Source: a virus
Length of the DNA stretch: 24,916 nucleotides
Strand: one strand, 5' to 3'
IMG/VR virus record: IMGVR_UViG_3300047562_001282
Location: 1-24,916 of that record
Shown piece by piece: positions 10,501 through 15,700 of this stretch. Each line of letters opens with the position of its first letter. Within the stretch, counting starts at the first letter, position 1. Made by a program: the position numbers and the translations under genes. The notes below the pieces were generated by a model that did not search any database, was not told the origin of the DNA, and worked only from the letters and a program-made list of their open reading frames with translations.

Positions 10501-12587
10501 TTCGTGGTGTTGGTCAAGGTGCTACTGGTGCTGTGATTGAGTCTGTCATCGAGATTGACACTCCAGCAGTAAGGATGGGTGTTGCCACAGATGATGCTGG
10601 AGTAACTCCATCTACTACGCCAACTAGATTTAATTTCAAACATCCAGTTTATCTACAAAATAATACAGATTATGCTCTCGCCATCGAAACCGATTCAATC
10701 GAATATGAGATTTGGGCATCTAGATTAGGAGAAACAGAAATTGCCACCAGTAATGTGGTAACTACACAACCACTGCTTGGTTCTGTTTATAAGTCACAAA
10801 ATACAGATAATTGGACTGAAGACTTATTTGAAGATATTAAGTTCCAACTATATCGTGCCGAATTTAATATAAATGGCGAAGCAGAAATAGAAGTTACAAA
10901 TGAAAATCTAGGATACGAACTCTTAAGATCTTCACCCTTTGAAACTAGCGTAAGATCTGCTACTAACGCTACATCAAAATTATTCAAAAATAATAATGCT
11001 ATTGTCAAAGTTTATCATAGAGACAATGGTTTCGAAGATCGTGGCAATTCTTACGTATTCTTCCAGAATGCTGATGATGTTGGTGGTATTTCGGCAGTAA
11101 CTTTAAATGGATCTCTGTTTAGAGTAGCAAATGGTGGTGTTGACTATTACAATATTACATCTCTTAATAGAGCTGGATCTAGCGTAGTTGGTGGAGGAAA
11201 CAAGGTATTGGCAACATACAATAGAAAGTATGAAAAACTTTATGCTCAAATTCCATATCTTCAATTAGATGGAACTAAGATCGATACCTTTGTACAAACA
11301 ACTAATATTATTCCAGTAGATTCTAATACACAGAATTATACTTCATACTCCCTGGGTGATTATGAAAGAACGTTCTTGAACGAAGAGCATATTTTCACAA
11401 ACCAGAAAGTTATTGCTTCTAGAATTAATCAAGTAATGAATGGTCTTTCACAATCATTGAAATACAAGTTCCGCTTATCTTCTAGAAATCAAGCGTTATC
11501 TCCTGTTATTGATCTAAGAACTGCTTCCGTTAAAACAGTAAGCAATCGTGTTGAAAACAGCACTGGTTTCGAAAATCGTTTTGGTAAGAGAGATCAAGTT
11601 ATTAGATTCTTACCTCTCTTCACTCTAACTCTGTCGGTCGGTGGCGCTAATGCTGGTCAGGTGAGGTCTAATAGAGTATTAGTTGGACAATCATCTAAAG
11701 CAGAAGGATTTATTACAGAATATGAAAACAATGATGCTGTTATTAGATTAAGAACTCAAACTCCATTCCAACAGGGAGAATCTTTAAAACTTTACAATGA
11801 ACAAGGCGTTGAAGTAGAAAGTATTAGTATTTCAGTAACTAACATTTCCGAAATACCATTTAACTTTAGTAAGGGTTCGAATGTTATCGCTTTCTATCCT
11901 CAAAATGTTGATGTAAATTACACTAACAAGATTAATGGTAAAGTTGTTCTTTGGGATGCCGAAGATAAGATTCTCATTATTGAAAATTCTTACAATCCAA
12001 TTGCTGGCGATGAAACTTCTTCAATCACCAACGATAGTGTATTTGTCAGAAATTCAGATCCAGCAGAGCAACAATCAGATATCTTTAGAGTTGGAGATGT
12101 TGTTCAATCTACTGGAGACGACAATCCAATTTATGTAGAAATTGCTTCTATGGATTGGACCACTGGTATTGATTATGTTCCAGAGACTGGTGCTTTAAAT
12201 AGTTCATCTCTTGCTAAGTATGTAACTAAAGAAATTACAATTAACAGTTCTGGTACTTCAATTAATGTAAGAACAACTGTTAATGTAACTGATACTGAAA
12301 ATATTAAGATTTTCTATAAACTTAGAGAGTCATCAAGATCTTCTAATTTTGATGACATTAACTGGATTCCATTTAATGTTGATGGTAATCCAGATAATAA
12401 CGATATTGCTACAGCATCAAATTCAATTTCTGGTCAATTTGAAAAGCAAGAAGATTATCAGGAATTAATTTACAGTGCTTCGAATCTTTCCGAATTTACA
12501 TCATTTGCTATTAAAATTATTATGAAGACCGACAACCCAGCATATGTACCCAAAGTACAAGATTTACGTGTAGTTGCTTCTTACTAA
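4509..12587 (+). CDS. Giant DUF4815-domain virion protein (2692 aa), baseplate/tail appendage connector
   Basis: The N-terminus has the hallmarks of the DUF4815 family of phage virion proteins: YYDDFDANKNFYKVLFRPGY and RELTSLQSILQNQIE (residues 13-50), then EGVYFVNGYFV and SSLYDNARGFSNSSAPGAHR (about 195-275). Further conserved-looking blocks are MRDIGKLEKRIERLEYYTTL (about 1350-1370, probably helical), PLAQSFRIENFDGGVMVTG (from 1773) followed by VDLFFASKSQNIPIRAY, then PVYLQNNTDYALAIETDS and LGSVYKSQNTDNW (about 2030-2100), and an IKIIMKTDNPAYVPKVQDLR end. Between these lie beta-rich insertions: GSGF/GSSY modules near 606-645 and 727-760, a PGETIIDESDNA segment near 704-724, and a GSGY-type double module at 1938-2016 placed just before the PVYLQ block. 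The family's exact role is unsettled; a link between wedge and fibres is inferred from its place between gp8 and the fibres. The start is set by GGAG four bases upstream. Its stop overlaps the next start. Confidence 0.88.
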   Translation: MPQKTNLNVAPYYDDFDANKNFYKVLFRPGYSIQTRELTSLQSILQNQIENYGRFNFKQGQQVIPGEVGLNTKLDYVKLSSVSEVAVSENGQVVYKKYDIKQLVNTQLQGLNSGVVARVVGAEYGSEIEADTLFVKYTTSGDSNNESTFRQGETLEVINGINTPLLVVGTDGSVLPTSINVTDPISGEVETFQSPAMGFSTAVDVQEGVYFVNGYFVRNSKQLLIVDKYFNRASAKVGFTISEKIVTPEEDSSLYDNARGFSNSSAPGAHRLQISLDIKAFDYNANTDKNFIQLLQINKGVVEKQVKSADYTLLEETLARRTYDESGDYVVDDFTFDIREYYQRNGNNGVFALDNATGLVNEISPVTAEGKMLLGVSPGKAYVKGFEIVNKETKSLEVDKGRDTLSRDNVTIKSRGLPEFKITNVYGTVPLNTVGDSLTGYPTITFNSVFNDGTIGFSGLQDSTYFRTTIDRRSEVFDLKDGIKTIYVQVIGTIPAETSQLPNEVWFVNTRGSGTVSGRSARVIGKAIVNRPEVNSANDAVFAELTLLGDKRVLDQRLTEYDTGEADFRRYVYTSQSSLEASTSPYGFIVDYNETISPVVGVAKPKNIRLVNRGSGFNQDTDIVLSRGRTGSSEPYNATFGFTYFNPVFFTRLKLERPLEAGSFQTGQYIVGKESKAYGVVENDTTENFSGNSTLFVTTLSGQFIPGETIIDESDNAIKIAREGTISHFVVNRRGSSYVEASNLVINGTEYDQSKIGITYYGGAVAIVRIENRAALQTVYAKPPEVTFSVQPSSLSNYAVVTPVLFKDTVLTFSPQNVKSFSSTFNNYNFTADVDFSTTSYATYTQVSEFTFFGYNGRKYVECNGFGADLSGSLVQGDIIQFTDENNNVIKNVVQQVTSPEGIDKSRIYLEYALPANVTNAAVIRLRPRIDNSTGTLVFPTGSKQVASLVADSTDTKFKYYARKDFVTELSSSGGNITFTAQLPVGTQKFVDFTEENFLVTVLSKGSSTVVDDGDVVYIDPRYIEVEESTVTAGEVASGALRIKNLPSDYFGTIVPGGTYPTLKLTATIQIEKARPRLKTAIKNKRVIVVSSGDRVIPLRGQDYDSETIETFSYSDVYNLKYIYEGTTTSPPSVDPAGNLVSGTDVTYKFTFDDGQRDTHYDVSRIILKPGFDAPTGQLVIAFDYFEHSVGDFCTVDSYVHQAGVPAEEIPLFNSATNGIISLRDSIDFRPKVDGDTTITGFQNKSVVSEFDTRDYITFIGTGGIATLTPAADPNLPYTASFTEKQYLDRIDGVFLTKKGDFIIKEGNSSLNPTKPEAVDDAVALAYLHIPAYTKSSKDVRVVPVDNKRYTMRDIGKLEKRIERLEYYTTLSILEQQALNMQVKDEVGLERFKSGFFVDNFETHKAGNLKSIDYLCAIDTQQSVLRPPSKEDSFVLKEINTRNDQREVAGYVINDGVVTLPFRSVELLGNSNATKTINPNPFVVIQYVGESVIIPQQDSWYDQSVEPLVVDSNTKLNSIFLAKDDVADAYSSIYNSFVVNWVGTNQSFLPIESFANINSEDIVSTINTASVASSSNVSPQNNEVGKGINTRSINGNIVATSLQFFARSIPVKFVVNRLKPNTRVYLFMEGKNVNRWVVPDSRFTGVAGNSSSAFGSPLITDSNGNLSGILLVPAGLPPVSNTRWTGNVDTVLYDEAGEEIRLTTGIKTIRFTSSSDNANTAEVDSYAEVKFYASGILPENPGSITSTAAAFFKANEGVQLVDSNTDNPIKPNPLAQSFRIENFDGGVMVTGVDLFFASKSQNIPIRAYLTNVETGKPGKFIIPGTQVSLTPETYLKVYVTGDSETITIYKNEYVTGRTSNARGPIAKVFDGNNIRVGDDSSTFFELNKEQVYTLVLGNHNGTSFQQNESITIPSITSYNARNNTTVGMFIARDAGKIVDLRVTNVGDNYESASITIESPQLPGGSAATGVIGVSDGKIFSAEVALSGRGYTEAPSVVIRGVGQGATGAVIESVIEIDTPAVRMGVATDDAGVTPSTTPTRFNFKHPVYLQNNTDYALAIETDSIEYEIWASRLGETEIATSNVVTTQPLLGSVYKSQNTDNWTEDLFEDIKFQLYRAEFNINGEAEIEVTNENLGYELLRSSPFETSVRSATNATSKLFKNNNAIVKVYHRDNGFEDRGNSYVFFQNADDVGGISAVTLNGSLFRVANGGVDYYNITSLNRAGSSVVGGGNKVLATYNRKYEKLYAQIPYLQLDGTKIDTFVQTTNIIPVDSNTQNYTSYSLGDYERTFLNEEHIFTNQKVIASRINQVMNGLSQSLKYKFRLSSRNQALSPVIDLRTASVKTVSNRVENSTGFENRFGKRDQVIRFLPLFTLTLSVGGANAGQVRSNRVLVGQSSKAEGFITEYENNDAVIRLRTQTPFQQGESLKLYNEQGVEVESISISVTNISEIPFNFSKGSNVIAFYPQNVDVNYTNKINGKVVLWDAEDKILIIENSYNPIAGDETSSITNDSVFVRNSDPAEQQSDIFRVGDVVQSTGDDNPIYVEIASMDWTTGIDYVPETGALNSSSLAKYVTKEITINSSGTSINVRTTVNVTDTENIKIFYKLRESSRSSNFDDINWIPFNVDGNPDNNDIATASNSISGQFEKQEDYQELIYSASNLSEFTSFAIKIIMKTDNPAYVPKVQDLRVVASY

Positions 12588-12787
12588 TGAAATATCTTAA
12601 AGTAGAAGGTCACGAAAATTTATATCGTGATATTGAAACGGGAGCGATTATTAACACTGATAAACCCGCTCCTAGAAACTTCTCTCGAACATTCAACAAT
12701 GCTCTGGAAGATATAAATACTTTGAAGGAAGAACTATCTGAAATTAAACAGCTTCTTAGAGAGATTGTAAGAAATGCCAGCAATTAA
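12587..12787 (+). CDS. Small coiled-coil protein (66 aa) coupled to the DUF4815 gene
   Basis: The start shares one base with the preceding stop (TAATG), and there is no ribosome binding site before it, so translation is probably coupled to the giant gene. Its end overlaps the next gene by 14 bases. The N-terminal half reads VEGHENLYRDIETGAIINTD, a pattern I associate with small conserved proteins of marine and T4-like phages that have no assigned function. The C-terminal half (about residues 38-63) is a charged helix with heptad-like spacing of I, L, L, I, L, I, suggesting an oligomeric coiled coil. A role as chaperone or minor virion component is only a guess. Overlap at both ends and a recognisable N-terminal motif make it a real gene rather than a chance ORF. 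Confidence 0.8.
   Translation: MKYLKVEGHENLYRDIETGAIINTDKPAPRNFSRTFNNALEDINTLKEELSEIKQLLREIVRNASN
12712..12719 (+). promoter_or_regulatory. Exact T4-type late box TATAAATA inside the 66-aa gene
   Basis: TATAAATA lies within the 66-aa coding sequence and ends 55 bases before the ATG of the first fibre gene. The spacing is like that of the boxes before gp8, the DUF4815 gene and the last fibre gene, so it may give the fibre its own late transcript. A chance match in AT-rich coding DNA is possible. Confidence 0.5.
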
Positions 12788-15700
12788 CGTCGCCAGAACA
12801 GATACCTTTGAAGTTCAAAGGCAAAAGATTAACCAGATTGGAGCACAAATTTTTAGCATTTCCCAGGGAGGAAGTGATCTATCAACTGGTTTGTTGAAAC
12901 TAGGTGATGGCACACAAACAGATCCATCGTTATCATTTACTACAGATAGTACTTTAGGTATTTACAAACCAGATACTAGTACATTGGGGTTTGTTGTTAA
13001 TGGGAAGAAAGTATATGATTATTCATTATCTGGAGTAAATTTTTATAATGATGTAGTTTTAGAGAAAAAATCTTTATTTGATGAAGGTATTCTTATTTCG
13101 GCAAATGGACAAAACTATGACCTGGGGACATATGAGGATGTTCCATTAACGGGAGGGACTGGATCTGGAGCTACAGCAACTATAGAAGTAGCAGAATATA
13201 CAGGTGCCATCACTAATGTTGGATCTGATTATTTCGATGGTTCTTATTCTAATATTCCTTTGCTTGGAGGAAGTGGAACTGGAGCTTTAGCAAGTTTCGA
13301 TGTTTCTGGAATTACAGGCACAGTTCTTAATAGTGGTTTAAATTATGTTCCAGGTTCATACATCAACGTTCCATTACAAGGAGGAACTGGATCTGGAGCA
13401 TTAGCTGATATTAGTATTGTCGGAACATCATCTTTTACGGGATCAATTTCTTCTGGTGGATCTGGATATACGAATGGTACATATCAAACTGTACCCTTAT
13501 TAAACATTCCTATACAGACTTTCTCCGTCACTTTAGTTGGTGGGGTGTATGCAATTGACGGAGTTTCCCAGCAGACAATTAGTTTGGAAAAAGGAAATAC
13601 TTATAGATTTGATCTGTCCGATTCCAGTTTGTCAACAGAATTTTTTAATTTAAGAAATACATCAAATCAAGCTTTACCAGCATTATTTTTTAGCATTACT
13701 AGATTTGGTTCTGATGGAGAATCTGGTGCTTTTTTACAAGTTGTTGTTAAAGATGAAGCTCCTGTTCAATCAGTCAGATATGTTTCACAAATTAATGGTT
13801 TAATTGGAGGAACTGTTAATATAATTTCAGGAACTCCTGGTCAAGGTGGAAGTGGGGCTACTGCTACATTAGTAGTATCTGGTGGTGTAGTTACTAGTGT
13901 TATTAATGAATCGTATGGATCTGGTTATGAAGCAAATGACACTTTAGAAATCTACTCTGGAAATGTAGGAGGAACTGGATCTGGTTTCGAATATACTGTA
14001 GATTCTTTAGAATATACTGGTCAAGTAGATCAAATCACTATTGTAGATCCTGGAAACAATTATTCCCAGTTTGATGAATTAAGTATTGATGATTCTGATG
14101 TTGGTGGTGGAGGCGGATCTGGATTTTTATATGTAATTACTGAAGAGAATCCAAATACATTTAGTAACTTTCAAATAACAGATAAAGGATCTGGATATCA
14201 ATTAGGCAATGTTTTGGGATTAGCATCAACAACTGCTAATTTCACCACGACTTTTGGTTTCGAAGCTTCTTTTGTAATAAGCTCAGCGTCTAGCGTTAAT
14301 GTCGGAGACCGAGTAATTGTTGTATCTGGTCCTGGACAACTACCATCAGGAACAACAGTTACAAATGCAGATACTGTTACAAACACTATAACAGTTTCAG
14401 ACGCTCCATCAATTACTGGCAATGCTACAGTAAGATTTATTCCACCATATGGAGGAAATGGAAATTTTGCTTATTCTATCAATTCTTTTGGAAGTGTAGA
14501 ATCAGTTTCTATTACCAATGGAGGAAATGGATATGAAGTTGGTGATGTACTTAGTGCTGATTCAGTAAACTTATCATCTTCAATTGAATACATTGTAACT
14601 TCGGAAGATTTTTCACTAGTAACATTTAGTGGATCGTACCCTAGTAGCACATTTTCAGTCGGAGATATTTTAAATAATAAGGGAGGATTAGTAAATGCTG
14701 TTTCTATAGCACAGTCATCCACATTACCCCCAACCGTAGTAAACAAACCATCTGTAACGGTTACTGCTGGTTCGAGTGTATTAACAATGACCAGCACTTC
14801 TGGAATTGTAGCTTCAATGTTTGTTAGTCAAAACAACATTGGTGGAGGAACTATTGATGATGCTGTTACTGTTGTGAGTGTAGATAGTTCTACACAAATT
14901 ACCATTTCGAAGGTTGGATTAATCAGTGGTACAGCAGATTTAGACTTTACTAGTAACGAAAGTGCCACATATACACCAGTAGCTTCAACTTCACCATTTA
15001 GCGATGGTTCTGGAGCAACGTTTACAGTTGTGAGAGCATCTGATGGATCTGTAATATCAGTTACTCCAGTAAATGGAGGATTTAATTATCTTCAAAATGA
15101 TGGACTTACTATATCTGGTACTTTAGTAGGAGGATCTTCTCCCGCCGATGACATTGAATTAACGGTTTCGTCAATCAGTGGCGAAATTGTAGATATGGAG
15201 GTATTCGCTGTTAATTCTACTAATGGAAATTTAGATTCTATTTTAATTACTCGTAATACAACTCTTAATAATATTTCTGGAAATGCTATTCCTTCCAATA
15301 TTTTAGTAAAACAAGGAACTGAATATACTATTTCTAGTACCGATCACACACAGATGAGATTTTTGATCGACACTGGTTCTGGTCCACAACTAACGCCAGA
15401 TTTGACTTTGTATTTAAATGACACATATGCTTTCAATACGGAAGACTCATCAATGTCTGGTCATGTATTGAAATTTTCAAGATTTCCAGATGGACCAAAT
15501 TCGCCAAGCAATTTATCTAGGACTACTAATCTTTTAGTACAATCTACCACAATTACAGTTTCTGATACAACTGGCATTCTGGAAGGAATGTCAGTAACTA
15601 CTGTAAGCGGAGATGGGTCTGTTGCTATTGGAACTATTGTATCTGAGGTTGTAGATTCTACCACATTAGTTTTAAGTAGGTTGCCAATTGTTTCGGGAAC

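Noticed and set aside
10866-10873. TATAAATG in the DUF4815 gene as another late promoter
   Set aside because: It differs from the box in the last base, lies in the middle of a coding region, and no gene start follows at the usual distance.
13125-13502. Tandem repeats as a CRISPR or non-coding array
   Set aside because: The repetition is at the protein level, with a period of 38 codons in an open frame and diverged DNA; there are no uniform direct repeats with unique spacers.
14471-14797. 108-codon minus-strand open frame inside the first fibre
   Set aside because: The hydrophobic, Val/Thr-rich product reflects reading Ser/Thr/Gly-rich beta repeats backwards; there is no sign of an independent gene.
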